A stretch of 64,000 nucleotides of DNA from Streptomyces lacrimifluminis (GCF_014646095.1 NZ_BMMU01000032.1:1-64000), one strand, 5' to 3'; numbered from the stretch's first letter, positions 25,866-34,998 are shown. The notes: generated by a model not told the origin, from the letters alone. Translations and numbers: made by a program.

Positions 25866-26897
25866 ATGACCGTGTCCTCGCCGGGTCCCGGCTTCCGCCC
25901 CCGTGCCGCCCTCGCGATGTCCCCGGACGCCGCGACCGCCGTCGTCGACCCCGCCGCACTGGCGGCCTTCGCCGCTGTGTGCGACCTGGCCCCGCTGCCG
26001 GTCCTCGACGACTTCGGCACCGACCGCGCCCGCGAGATCCTCGCCGACGTCGACCTTCTCGTCACCGGCTGGGGCTGCCCCGTAGTGGACGCCGACGCAC
26101 TCGCGACGGCGCCCCGGCTGCGGGCGATCGTGCACACGGGGGGCAGCGTCCGCGCGCATGTCACCGACGCCTGCTGGGAGCGCGGCATCGAGGTGTCGTC
26201 CGCCGCCGCCGCCAACGCCCTGCCGGTCGCCGAGTACACCCTCGCGATGATCCTTCTCACCGGCAAACAGGTCCTGGAACGGGGTCACGCCTACGCCACC
26301 ACCCGCACCCGCGACAACTGGCTGCGCACCTCCCGCACGATCGGCAACTACCGCCGGACCATCGGCGTCGTCTCCGCCTCCCTGATCGGCCGCCGCGTCA
26401 TCGAACTGCTGCGCCCCCACGACTTCGAGATCCTCCTGTACGACCCCTGCGTCACCGATGCCGACATGGATGAACTCGGAGTGGAACGCGTCGAGTTGGA
26501 CGCCCTGTTCACCCGCTCCGACACCGTCAGTCTGCACACCCCGTTGCTGCCCGCCACCCGGGGCCTGGTGAGCCGCGCCCTGCTCGACGCCATGCGCCCC
26601 GGCGCCGTGCTCATCAACACCGCCCGCGGGGGCGTCGTCGACCAGGACGCCCTCACCGACGCTGTCCGGGAGCGTCGCATCCGCGCCGTGCTCGACGTCA
26701 CCGACCCCGAAGTCCTGCCGCCCGACCACCCGCTGTGGACCTGCCCCGACGCACTTCTCACCCCCCACCTCGCCGGTTCCCAGGGCAACGAGTGGCGCCG
26801 CCTGGCCGACCTCGCCGTCGCCGAGACGGAACACTGGGCATCCGGCGCGGGATTCCGCCATCCCGTACGACGCGAAAGGCTGGCCTTCCTCGCATGA
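25866..26897 (+). CDS. D-2-hydroxyacid dehydrogenase family protein
   Basis: A 343-residue NAD(P)-dependent oxidoreductase acting on a 2-hydroxy/2-oxo acid. Seen: the substrate domain with HTGGSVRAHVTDACWERG, the NAD domain IGVVSASLIGRRVIELL, and the catalytic set Arg in NTARGGVVDQDAL, acidic residue in VTDPEVLPPDHPLW and His in LTPHLAGSQGNE. The glycine loop is unusual: GxGxxG reads G-V-V-S-A-S-L-I-G. AAGGAG precedes ATG 25866 at long spacing. Its stop overlaps the ATG of the DUF2264 gene, so the two are translationally coupled. Confidence 0.88.
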   Translation: MTVSSPGPGFRPRAALAMSPDAATAVVDPAALAAFAAVCDLAPLPVLDDFGTDRAREILADVDLLVTGWGCPVVDADALATAPRLRAIVHTGGSVRAHVTDACWERGIEVSSAAAANALPVAEYTLAMILLTGKQVLERGHAYATTRTRDNWLRTSRTIGNYRRTIGVVSASLIGRRVIELLRPHDFEILLYDPCVTDADMDELGVERVELDALFTRSDTVSLHTPLLPATRGLVSRALLDAMRPGAVLINTARGGVVDQDALTDAVRERRIRAVLDVTDPEVLPPDHPLWTCPDALLTPHLAGSQGNEWRRLADLAVAETEHWASGAGFRHPVRRERLAFLA

Positions 26898-28819
26898 GCA
26901 GCACGATCCGTATCAGCAGCGGGGGCGTCCCCTTCGACTTCCCGTCCGAGGATCGCGAGTTGAGCCCTCGCACCGGCTACACCCGTGCCCACTGGGAGGC
27001 CGTGGCGGACGGACTGCTGGCTGCCGCGTGGCGCTGGAGCACCCCCGGAGGCGCCCTGCTCGACCTGCCCGGCGCCCCGTCGTATTCGGGCGTGCGCTCC
27101 GACGGGCTCGAAGGTTACGCCCGCACCTTCCTCGCCGCCGCCTTCCGCGTCGCCGGCGCGGGCGGCGACGACCCGCACGGCTGGCTCGACCGGTACGCCC
27201 AGGGTCTCACGGCGGGCACCCTCACCCCCGGCCGCGCGGACACCGAGTCCTGGCCGCTCATCCTCGACCACGACGTGCAGGGCCAGCCGATGGTCGAGTC
27301 GGCCTCCGTGGCCCTGGGCCTCAGGCTGACGGCGCCCTGGCTGTGGAAACGGCTCGACTCCGCCGTACAGGACCGGGCTGAGGACTGGCTGCGGGGTTCG
27401 CTGCGGCACTCGCCCGCGCCGAACAACTGGTACCTCTTCCCCTACACGGTCGCCGGTTTCCTGGAGTCCGTGGGGCGCGGTGACACGGAGACGGCCAGGG
27501 CACGTGAGCGGGCGCTGGAGCTGATGGAGACCTGGTACCGGGGCGACGGCTGGTACGCGGACGGCGACGGCCGGGCCTTCGACCACTACAACGGCTGGGC
27601 CCTGCACCTGTACCCGGTACTCGACGCCCACCTCGGCGACGACCGGGAGATGTCCGCCCGCTACGGCCCCCGCCTGCGCGAACACCTCGCCGGCTTCGCT
27701 CTGATGTTCGGCGGAGACGGCGCCCCGATCCACTTCGGCCGCTCCCTCTCGTACCGCTTCGCCGCCTCCGCCGCCGTCGGCCTGGGCGCCCTCACCGGCC
27801 ACACCCCGCTCACCCCCGGCACGAGCCGCCGTCTGATCAGCGGCAGCCTCCGCCACTTCCTGGACCGGGGCGCCCTGACCGAGGACGGCCGGCTGACTCT
27901 CGGCTGGCACGGCAGGCACCGGGCCACCCTCCAGGCCTACTCGGGCCCCGCGTCCCCGTACTGGGCCTCGAAGGCCTTCCTCTCCCTGCTCGCCCCCGCC
28001 GACGCCCCTCTGTGGACGGCCACGGAGGAACCGGCACCGGTGGAGGAGGGCGACCGGGTGCTCGCGCTGCCCGCGCCGGGGCTCCTGGTGCAGTCGACCC
28101 GCGCGGACGGGATCGTACGGCTGCACAACCACGGCAGCGACCACGTCCGCCCGCACGAGGGCGAGACGGCGGCCGAGGACGACCCGCACTACGGCCGCCA
28201 GGCGTACTCGACGCATTCCGGCCCGACGGCCCTCGCCAACGTCGCCGACAACCACCTCTCCGTGGAGATCGGTGGCCGGGGCAGCGTGCGCCGCCGGATC
28301 CACCCGCTGGGCGCGGGCCACGGGGACGGCTGGGGCTGGGCCGCCTCCTGGCACCGACCGGTCTTCACCGCCGGGCCGCCCATGGTGCCGGGGCTGAAGG
28401 TGGAGAGCGTCACAGTGGTACGAGGCCGCCACGAACTGCGCGTCCACCGCGTGAGCGGCGCTCCGGCCGGGGCACGCGTCACGCACACGGGCTGGGCGAC
28501 CGGCCCCGAGGAGGAGGTGACGTCCGCGCTGCACGGCCTGTACGGGTGGAACACCGACGCGGAGAAGGCACGGGCCCCGCAGGGCACCGCCTACACCCGC
28601 TGGGCCGTCGTCCCCCGCCTGACCGGCGAGACGTCCGGCACGTCGCTGCACGTGTCGCTGGCGGTCCTCACGGCCGACCCGGAACCCCTTGTGCCGGAGC
28701 AGGTGGTCGCGGGCGTCGAGGTCACCGGCACGGCGGTCGAGGTGCACTGGATCGAGGACAGCACCCGAACGAGGATCACCTTCGAGCCGCTGTCCGTGCA
28801 GCACGGCTCACAGGACTGA
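26894..28819 (+). CDS. DUF2264 (GH154-like) protein
   Basis: A 641-residue protein without signal peptide. The first 380 residues match DUF2264, an alpha/alpha-barrel: SYSGVRSDGLEGYARTFLAA, NNWYLFPYTVAGFLE, WYADGDGRAFDHYNGWALH and FGRSLSYRFAAS. A beta-rich C-terminal region follows. As I recall, DUF2264 enzymes include beta-glucuronidases grouped as GH154; a role in degrading a glycan containing uronic acid or similar is therefore likely, but the substrate is not visible. The cytoplasmic location implies imported oligosaccharides, though no transporter is adjacent. It overlaps the dehydrogenase stop by four bases. Confidence 0.82.
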   Translation: MSSTIRISSGGVPFDFPSEDRELSPRTGYTRAHWEAVADGLLAAAWRWSTPGGALLDLPGAPSYSGVRSDGLEGYARTFLAAAFRVAGAGGDDPHGWLDRYAQGLTAGTLTPGRADTESWPLILDHDVQGQPMVESASVALGLRLTAPWLWKRLDSAVQDRAEDWLRGSLRHSPAPNNWYLFPYTVAGFLESVGRGDTETARARERALELMETWYRGDGWYADGDGRAFDHYNGWALHLYPVLDAHLGDDREMSARYGPRLREHLAGFALMFGGDGAPIHFGRSLSYRFAASAAVGLGALTGHTPLTPGTSRRLISGSLRHFLDRGALTEDGRLTLGWHGRHRATLQAYSGPASPYWASKAFLSLLAPADAPLWTATEEPAPVEEGDRVLALPAPGLLVQSTRADGIVRLHNHGSDHVRPHEGETAAEDDPHYGRQAYSTHSGPTALANVADNHLSVEIGGRGSVRRRIHPLGAGHGDGWGWAASWHRPVFTAGPPMVPGLKVESVTVVRGRHELRVHRVSGAPAGARVTHTGWATGPEEEVTSALHGLYGWNTDAEKARAPQGTAYTRWAVVPRLTGETSGTSLHVSLAVLTADPEPLVPEQVVAGVEVTGTAVEVHWIEDSTRTRITFEPLSVQHGSQD

Positions 28820-28829
28820 CGCGCGCCCC

Positions 28830-28916
28830 AAGCAGGCGCGAAAAACCGCGCGACCAGCCCCCACCGCCCCGCGGCGGACCAACCGCATATCCGCGGGGCG
28901 CCCGGAGAACCGGCGG
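28830..28916. repeat. degenerate copy of a common Streptomyces intergenic repeat
   Basis: The segment after the DUF2264 stop carries GCGCCCC, then a short A-run, then CCGCGCGACCAGCCCCC and an ACCAACCGCAT-like end. I recognise this as the widespread GGGGCGCGGGGAA/CTGCGCGAC-type element found between Streptomyces genes, often acting as a terminator. Recognition is from memory of the motif, not from a search. Confidence 0.4.
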
Positions 28917-29123
28917 CTAGGGCAACAGCTTGTCCAGCGCCGCGGGCCCCTCCTCCGCCAGCTTGCGCTCCGCCCAGGCCAGGCTCTGCGGAGTGAGGTC
29001 ACGGCCTGTCGCAAGCACCAGGTCCTCGGCGGACGCCCCATGCTCCGCACCGGTGTGGAGCAGGACGTCGGGGGTCGTGGTGTCGTCGGAGGGAGAGGGC
29101 GAATCGGAGTGCTGGATCGGCAT
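28917..29123 (-). CDS. small conserved hypothetical protein
   Basis: A 68-residue acidic soluble protein. The start at ATG 29123 is well supported by AAGGAGAC at ideal spacing. The sequence opens MPIQHSDSPSPSDDTTTPD and contains LLHTGAEHGASAEDLVLATG, then PQSLAWAERKLAEEGPAALDK; a helical C-terminal half is likely. I do not know its function. It sits between the DUF2264 gene and the YrdC-type gene. Confidence 0.65.
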   Translation of the reverse strand: MPIQHSDSPSPSDDTTTPDVLLHTGAEHGASAEDLVLATGRDLTPQSLAWAERKLAEEGPAALDKLLP

Positions 29124-29289
29124 GACGTCTCCTTGCTCGACCGGACCTCCTACCACCATGCACACCCCACGCCCCGCGCGCACCCCGCACCGGAACGGAC
29201 CCTCCTCGGCGCCGGTGACGATCCGGGGCGCGTCCGGCGTCCCGGCGTACCTCGACAACGACGTCAACGCGTCCCGCGCTGCGGAGCCG

Positions 29290-29910
29290 TCACTCGAACC
29301 GTGACGTGTCCCCCGCGCCGCGGCGCACGATCTCTGCCTCGCCGCTGGAGAAGTCGATGACGGTGGTCGGCTCCGTGCCGCAGTCCCCGGAGTCGACGAC
29401 CGCGTCCACGACATGGTCGAGCCGCTCCTTGATCTCCCAGCCCTGGGTGAGCGGCTCCTTCTCGTCGGGGAGCAGCAGAGTGCTGGACAGCAGCGGTTCG
29501 CCCAGCTCGGCCAGCAGGGCCTGCACGACCGCGTGATCCGGGATGCGTACGCCGACGGTCTTCTTCTTCGGATGCAACAGCTTGCGCGGCACCTCGCGCG
29601 TCGCCGGGAGAATGAACGTGTAGCTGCCCGGTGTGGAGGCCTTCACGGCCCGGAACACGTCGTTGTCGACCTGCACGAACTGGCCGAGCTGCGCGAAGTT
29701 CTGGCACACGAGAGTGAAGTGGTGACGGTCGTCGAGCTGCCTGATCGACCGGATACGGTCGATGCCGTCACGGCTGCCGAGCTGGCATCCCAGAGCGAAA
29801 CAGGAGTCCGTCGGATACGCGATCAGCGCGCCGGAGCGGATGCTGTCGGCGATCTGACTGATCGTGCGGGGCTGCGGGTTGTCGGGATGGACGTCGAAGT
29901 ACCTTGCCAT
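29290..29910 (-). CDS. YrdC/YciO-family L-threonylcarbamoyladenylate synthase-like protein
   Basis: A 206-residue protein of the Sua5/YciO/YrdC fold, which makes threonylcarbamoyl-AMP for the tRNA t6A modification. Seen: LIAYPTDSCFALGCQLGSRD (substrate pocket), RIRSIRQLDDRHHFTLVCQN (family KxR motif in altered form), GSYTFILPAT and TVGVRIPDHAV. The altered KxR region and the length make the YciO branch likely, and it may not be the housekeeping enzyme. Start MARYFDVHPDNPQ. It stands alone, divergent from the PucR-like gene. Confidence 0.85.
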   Translation of the reverse strand: MARYFDVHPDNPQPRTISQIADSIRSGALIAYPTDSCFALGCQLGSRDGIDRIRSIRQLDDRHHFTLVCQNFAQLGQFVQVDNDVFRAVKASTPGSYTFILPATREVPRKLLHPKKKTVGVRIPDHAVVQALLAELGEPLLSSTLLLPDEKEPLTQGWEIKERLDHVVDAVVDSGDCGTEPTTVIDFSSGEAEIVRRGAGDTSRFE

Positions 29911-30052
29911 CCAACGAGCTTATGCCGTCGCGTCACCGAACCCGCGCAGGCCCGTACCGGCGACCGGACACGGGCGGGTCCGCGCCGGTCGGGTGAGGTA
30001 AATTCCGGACCGTGACGCGGTGTGCAACGTGATCGACCAGAGGAGGGCGGTC

Positions 30053-31582
30053 GTGCCAGGCAGCGGGGCCGGTGGCGGACACGGGGCCGTGACCGCCAGG
30101 ATGTCCGGCGACTGGGCGGACGAACTGCTCGACCATCTGCGGCCGGCCGCTCGCGACCTCGGCAGGGTGATCACCTGGCTCGCCGGAACCATCGAGGCGG
30201 AGGTCTCCCTCCAGGACGGGACCGGCGCCCTCCTCGCCGGCACCCGGCTGGCGTCGGACGACGACCTGGTGACCGATGTGTCCACCGGCAGAATCGCTTC
30301 TGCTGCGGTGCACACCCAGGGGCGCCATGTCCGGCTGGCCGGACTAGGACACCCGGTCACCAAGGGTGTACTCGCGGTGTCCCGGGCCCAGCCCTTCGAC
30401 CGGCGTGCCACCGACATCGTGGCCCGGACCGTCTGGGTGCTCGAACTGCTCCTGCGGGAACGCGAGACGATCAGCGCCGAACACCGGCTCGACAGGGCGA
30501 CCGCCGACCTCAGGCTCGCCATCCTCCAGCTGTTGATGGTGGGTGACATCATCGCGGCCCGCCGAGTCGCCGCCGGGCTCTGGCCGGGCCTGTTCGACAC
30601 CGACACCGCCTGTGTCTACGTACTGGAAGGCCATGCCGCGCAACGCGACGACCTGGCCGAGGACTGTCAGGCGGCGGCGGAGGGGCACGCGCTGATCGTC
30701 CGCTGCCCGGCCGTGGACGAGCACCTGATCGTCGTGGCGCCCATCGACCGGGGCCAGGACAAGGCAGGTCCGCAACTCCGCTCGGTCGTCGGGGAGCGTC
30801 CCGACACCTTCATCGGCGGCAGCGTCCGCCACGGCCTTGCCGAGACGGCCACGGCGTACGGACAGGCCGTCAGTGCCCTCGCCGTGGCCCGGTTCCGTCC
30901 GGACAGGGCCGCCGTGTACGCCGAACGCACGCATCCCGAGCGGCTGATGAACCCGGCGGCGCTGCGCGGCTGGGCGGACCGGCTGCTGAGCCCGCTCGAC
31001 GACCTGTCCCACCACACGCGCGCCGAACTCCTCGCCACCACCCGCCTCGGGTTCTCGTTCACCGCCGTCAAGACGGCGCTCATCCTCGGCGTCAGCCGCA
31101 ACACCGTGCGCGCCCGGATGGAGCGCATGGAAGGACTGCTTGACGCCGACTTCTCGGACCTCACCACCCGGGCCGCCGTCCAGCTGGCCCTGAACACCCA
31201 GGCCGCGGTCCCCGACGGGCCGCGCCCGCCGGTGGCTCCGCCCGCCGCACTGACCGAACTGCTGCGCACGGAACCGCTGCTGGCCTGGGCGGACAGCCTT
31301 GTCGGCCGCCTCACAGCGGACTCGAGGGACCTGCGGCGGACGGTCCTCACCTGGATCGCCGCAGGCGGCAACGCGGAACGCACCGCACAGGTGCTCGGCA
31401 TCCACGCACAGACCGTCCGCGACCATGTACGCAGCGCGGAGCCCGTCCTGGAACGCCAGCTCCTCGCCGGCGGCAGCGACCTGTACGAGGTCGTCCTCGC
31501 CCATCTGGCACTCGGCGACCTCGACGAACCCGCTGTCGACCGGGCGAAGCGGGACCATCCGGACGGGACTGTGCACGAGTGA
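30053..31582 (+). CDS. PucR-like regulator with two C-terminal HTH modules
   Basis: A 509-residue transcriptional regulator. The start is GTG 30053, set by GAGGAGGG five bases upstream; earlier in-frame codons have no site. The N-terminal part has a GAF-like or purine-catabolism-type sensor. The first HTH is TRLGFSFTAVKTALILGVSRNTVRARMERMEGLL (about residues 335-370) and the second is TVLTWIAAGGNAERTAQVLGIHAQTVRDHVRSAEPVL (about 432-468). Normal PucR proteins carry only one such C-terminal module. No neighbouring catabolic gene indicates the target. Confidence 0.8.
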   Translation: MPGSGAGGGHGAVTARMSGDWADELLDHLRPAARDLGRVITWLAGTIEAEVSLQDGTGALLAGTRLASDDDLVTDVSTGRIASAAVHTQGRHVRLAGLGHPVTKGVLAVSRAQPFDRRATDIVARTVWVLELLLRERETISAEHRLDRATADLRLAILQLLMVGDIIAARRVAAGLWPGLFDTDTACVYVLEGHAAQRDDLAEDCQAAAEGHALIVRCPAVDEHLIVVAPIDRGQDKAGPQLRSVVGERPDTFIGGSVRHGLAETATAYGQAVSALAVARFRPDRAAVYAERTHPERLMNPAALRGWADRLLSPLDDLSHHTRAELLATTRLGFSFTAVKTALILGVSRNTVRARMERMEGLLDADFSDLTTRAAVQLALNTQAAVPDGPRPPVAPPAALTELLRTEPLLAWADSLVGRLTADSRDLRRTVLTWIAAGGNAERTAQVLGIHAQTVRDHVRSAEPVLERQLLAGGSDLYEVVLAHLALGDLDEPAVDRAKRDHPDGTVHE

Positions 31583-31884
31583 GTCGTCGGCGTTCGAGAG
31601 AGGGCATCGGCGAGATACACACGGTGCCCGGCCGCACGTAGGTTCATCTGGACGCCGGTGCTCCGGAACGCGCCACCTCCCCCGGAGGGGTGTCCGAAGC
31701 GCCGGGGCCGACGACGTGGTGCCCGGCCGGGAACACCGGCCCCTGATGGCCCGCGGGTGCGGGGGCGCGGCCGGTACGGGGGTCCGGCCGTACCCCCCGC
31801 ACCCGCGCCTTTCCGGCAGCAGGGTCGTGGCTGCCGCGGGTGAGCGGTGTGAGTAGCCGGCCGGTTCCGGGGCACTCGGCGACC
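31583..31884. other. non-coding gap with GC hairpin
   Basis: A 302-bp gap. CGGCCGG (31768-31774) / CCGGCCG (31784-31790) forms a 7-bp hairpin followed by a C-rich tract, a plausible terminator of the PucR-like gene. No coding frame. Confidence 0.4.
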
Positions 31885-32268
31885 ATGAACACGGCAGAAG
31901 CAGCAGACGCGGGACAGGTACTCGCCGCATCGAGCAACGTACTCAATGTGATCGCCGCCTTCGCCGGTGGCCTGATCGTGGTGGCCCTGCTGATCTGGGC
32001 CGTCCGGCTGGGAGTGAAGGCCAAGGAGGCGGAGTCGCCCCCGCCCAGGCCGGATGAGCAGCCCAGGCTGCCGGAGACCGGGCCGGTGCACGAGGAGCGG
32101 GAGATGCGCGAGCCCAATGAGGTGCCGCACGTCTCGGGGGAGGAGGTGCGGATCGATCCGCACAACCTCGATCCCTCCGGCTCGAAACGCGGCGAGGACC
32201 AGACCCGCCCGCGTTGGTCGTCCGGCAGCGGCGGTTCCTTCGGCAGTGGCGGCTCGGGCCAGAAGTGA
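31885..32268 (+). CDS. DUF6479-like small membrane protein
   Basis: A 127-residue protein with a short N-terminal segment, one transmembrane helix (VIAAFAGGLIVVALLIWAV, about residues 21-39), then a cytoplasmic tail rich in Pro/Glu (RPDEQPRLPETGPVHEEREM) and a Gly/Ser end. This fits DUF6479 proteins of Streptomyces, which have no known function. ATG 31885 is chosen over an in-frame start at 31840 because the conserved part begins there. It stands alone in a gene-poor stretch. Confidence 0.72.
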   Translation: MNTAEAADAGQVLAASSNVLNVIAAFAGGLIVVALLIWAVRLGVKAKEAESPPPRPDEQPRLPETGPVHEEREMREPNEVPHVSGEEVRIDPHNLDPSGSKRGEDQTRPRWSSGSGGSFGSGGSGQK

Positions 32269-32558
32269 CGCTTCTGATGGTCCCGGGCGGGCAGGCCGGG
32301 ACCTGTGACGTCCTGCCGTCGCTCCTGGCGGCTTACCGGAGCGTCGAGTCCCTGATCTGAGTCTGGCGCGCGCACAACAGAACCAGCGCGGGGGCACGGG
32401 TGTGCCGCGCGCTGTGGTGACCGGAGTGCGTGCAGTCCCGGTGCGCCCCCGCCGCGCTCCGCTCCCTGGTCCTCCTGGGCCGGGCACGCGAACGCCCGCC
32501 ACGGCACTGACGAGGCCGGCCCCAGGGGAGCCGGGCCTCGCCCCGGGAGCCGTACGCA

Positions 32559-32890
32559 CTACTCGGCGTCGGATCCGATGCCGACGAGCGCGCGGACCTC
32601 GAACTCCTCGTACGCAGAGGCTTCCTGGTGGTGCGTCATGACCGTGCCGAGCCAGCCGAGGAGGAAGCCCGCCGGGATGGAGACGATGCCGGGGTTCCGC
32701 AGCGGGAACCAGGCGAAGTCCGCCGACGGATAGACGGAGGAGGAGGTCGACGAGACCACCGGCGAGACACGACCAGAAGCACCGAACAGAGCAGCCCTCC
32801 GCACAGGCTGAGCAGCGCGCCCCGGGAGGTGAAACGGGGCCAGAACAGGCCGGACGTATCGCCGAGTGAATTCCAGCGCGGCGTATCGCG
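32559..32890 (-). pseudogene. remnant of cation/acetate symporter (ActP-like), C-terminal end
   Basis: Two overlapping minus-strand frames together read like the last 100 residues of an SSS-family acetate symporter. One frame gives GLFWPRFTSRGALLSLCGGL then LCSVLLV. A second frame continues SADFAWFPLRNPGIVSIPAG, FLLGWLGTV and EFEVRALVGIGSDAE before the stop at 32559. A frame change near 32770-32790 joins them. The remaining ~430 residues are absent upstream, so this is a true fragment rather than a sequencing artefact. No start or ribosome site is present. Confidence 0.7.
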
Positions 32891-33226
32891 GCGTATCGGG
32901 AACTCTTGTGTCAGTCCCAGAGGCCCCGCCGGGGTTGACGACGGGGCAGGAAGCGGATTATGGCAGCGGCGCTCAGGAACAATCAACTCGCTGTGAATTG
33001 CTCTTGGGTACTGGCTCATTCGTGCTCTTCGCGGGTGCTTTGGCGCCCGGTGCAACCTGCGGGAATCCGCCGCAGCTGGATGAGGTCCGTACCGTCCCCG
33101 CCCCGGACTGTCTCAAACGTGCCGTGCGCGAGACGTGTGGAGGTCGCGGTGTGGAGGCGCCGTGAAGGGGAAGCCGAAGGGTAGAAAGGTTCGGAGCAGA
33201 GGCAGACACGGAACAGCGGAGGGGCG
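32891..33226. other. non-coding gap upstream of YkvA-like gene
   Basis: A 336-bp gap with moderate G+C beyond the symporter remnant. The last 50 bp carry the GGAGGGG ribosome site for the next gene. No coding frame was convincing on either strand. Confidence 0.4.
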
Positions 33227-33568
33227 ATGGATTCCACCACGACAGTCATCCTGGTCGTCGCGGTCCTGGCGGCGGCCTTGCTGGCCGTGGCGGCCACCGT
33301 GCTGGTCCGGCTGGTCCGCACCCGCCGGGATCTGCGCCGTGCGGGCCTGCCGACGGGCTCGCGCTGGGTCTTCTGGGGCGCGGTCGCCTACCTGGTGCTG
33401 CCGACCGACCTCGTGCCCGATCCCGTCTACCTCGACGACATCGGCGTACTGCTGCTGGCGCTGCGCAGCATGCGGACCCAGGCGCGGGAGTTCGGCATCG
33501 AAGGGAGCCCCGAATCCGCTCCGTCCGGTGGCCCGGATCCGGTCGGCCGACTGGGCAAATCCCGGTGA
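33227..33568 (+). CDS. YkvA-family (DUF1232) membrane protein
   Basis: A 113-residue protein. An N-terminal transmembrane helix (VILVVAVLAAALLAVAATVLV) is followed by the DUF1232 core: RWVFWGAVAYLVLPTDLVPD then PVYLDDIGVLLLALRSM, with the family's P-x-D-L-x-P-D motif. The tail is Ser/Pro/Gly-rich. Function is unknown. ATG 33227 follows GGAGGGG. It is convergent with the FprA-like gene 65 bp away. Confidence 0.85.
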   Translation: MDSTTTVILVVAVLAAALLAVAATVLVRLVRTRRDLRRAGLPTGSRWVFWGAVAYLVLPTDLVPDPVYLDDIGVLLLALRSMRTQAREFGIEGSPESAPSGGPDPVGRLGKSR

Positions 33569-33633
33569 GGAACGACGAAGGCTCGGCTCGCGGTACCCCC
33601 GCGAGCCGAGCCCTGCCGCTGTGACGGCCCTGC

Positions 33634-34998
33634 TTACGCTCCGCTGGCCCGGAGCATGTCCTCGCGCTCGACGAGCTTCACGCGCTCGCGTCCCTGAGGC
33701 TCTCCCAGAGCCTTCTCCGCGGCGTCCAGCCGGTGCCAGCCCTCCCACGTGGTGAAGCGCACGTCCCGCTCGGCGAGAAACGCGTCGACGGCCTCCGGGG
33801 CGGGCGAAACCGGCTCGGGCAGGCGGCCACCCGCGTAGTCGGCCAGCAGGTTGGCCACGGTCTCGTTGGCGTCGCCCTTCGTGTGCCCGATCAGACCGAC
33901 GGGGCCACGCCGGATCCAGCCGGTGACGTACATCGAGGTGAGGGGCTCGCCGGTCTCCTCGATCACCCGGCCGCCCTGATCGGGGACGGTGCCCGACTCG
34001 ACGTCCCAGGGCAGCTTGGGCAGCTTGTCGGAGAGGTAGCCCACGGCGCGGTAGACCGAACTCACGTCCCAGTCCTTGAAGACGCCGGTGCCCTTGACGT
34101 TGCCGGTGCCGTCGAGAGCGGTCCGCTCCGTACGCAGACCGACGACCCTGCCGTCCTCGCCGAGGATTTCGGTGGGGGACTCGAAGAAGTGCAGGAACAG
34201 CTTGTGCGGCCGGTCGCCGATGTCGCGGATGGCCCAGTTCTCCAGCGTCTTTGCGACCATGTCGGCCTGCTTGTTGCCGCGCCGGGTCGCGATCGAGCCG
34301 TCGTCGTAGTCGATGTCCTCGGGATCGACGATGACCTCGATGGTGGGGGAGTGGTCCAGCTCGCGCAGCTCCATCGGGCTGAACTTGGCCTGTGCCGGAC
34401 CACGTCGACCGAAGACGTGGACCTCCAGAGCCTTGTTGGCCTTGAGTCCCTCGTGGACGTTCGGCGGGATCTCCGTCGGCAGCAGCTCGTCCGCCGTCTT
34501 GGCGAGAATCCGCGCCACGTCGAGCGCGACGTTGCCGACCCCGAGCACCGCGACCTTCTCCGCGTCGAGGGGCCATGTGCGCGGCACGTCCGGGTGTCCG
34601 TCGTACCAGGAGACGAAGTCCGCGGCGCCGTACGAGCCGTCCAGCTCGACGCCGGGTATGTCGAGGGAACGGTCGGCCGTGGCCCCCGTGGAGAAGACCA
34701 CCGCGTCGTAGAAGGCGCGCAGATCGTCCAGGTTGATGTCACCCGGGTAGTCGACATTGCCGAAGAGGCGGATCTGCGGCTTGTCGAGCACCTGGTGCAG
34801 GGCGGTGATGATGCCCTTGATCCGAGGGTGGTCGGGGGCCACGCCGTACCGGATCAGACCGAACGGGGCCGGCATCCGCTCGAAGAGGTCGATGGACACG
34901 CCGGGCTCCGCGGCCACTGCGGACTTCAGCAACGCGTCGGCGGCGTAGATCCCGGCGGGGCCGGCTCCGACAATGGCCACCCGCAGTGGGCGAGGCAT
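33634..34998 (-). CDS. FprA-type ferredoxin/adrenodoxin-NADP+ reductase
   Basis: A 454-residue FAD flavoprotein that moves electrons between NADPH and ferredoxin. FAD site: RVAIVGAGPAGIYAADALL (residues 5-23), then FGLIRYGVAPDHPRIKGI and FSTGATADRSLDIPG. NADP site: VAVLGVGNVALDVARIL. Near the end VTGWIRRGPVGLIGHTKGDA is typical of the adrenodoxin-reductase/FprA group. ATG 34998 follows AAGGGAA. An IdeR/DmdR-like iron box lies 45-65 bp upstream, suggesting iron-dependent expression. Such enzymes often feed P450s; a P450 lies far away at the right edge. Confidence 0.9.
   Translation of the reverse strand: MPRPLRVAIVGAGPAGIYAADALLKSAVAAEPGVSIDLFERMPAPFGLIRYGVAPDHPRIKGIITALHQVLDKPQIRLFGNVDYPGDINLDDLRAFYDAVVFSTGATADRSLDIPGVELDGSYGAADFVSWYDGHPDVPRTWPLDAEKVAVLGVGNVALDVARILAKTADELLPTEIPPNVHEGLKANKALEVHVFGRRGPAQAKFSPMELRELDHSPTIEVIVDPEDIDYDDGSIATRRGNKQADMVAKTLENWAIRDIGDRPHKLFLHFFESPTEILGEDGRVVGLRTERTALDGTGNVKGTGVFKDWDVSSVYRAVGYLSDKLPKLPWDVESGTVPDQGGRVIEETGEPLTSMYVTGWIRRGPVGLIGHTKGDANETVANLLADYAGGRLPEPVSPAPEAVDAFLAERDVRFTTWEGWHRLDAAEKALGEPQGRERVKLVEREDMLRASGA

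Noticed and set aside
26348..28804. Long minus-strand frame opposite the DUF2264 gene
   Set aside because: Gly/Val/Arg/Gln-rich shadow of DUF2264 without motifs or start signal.
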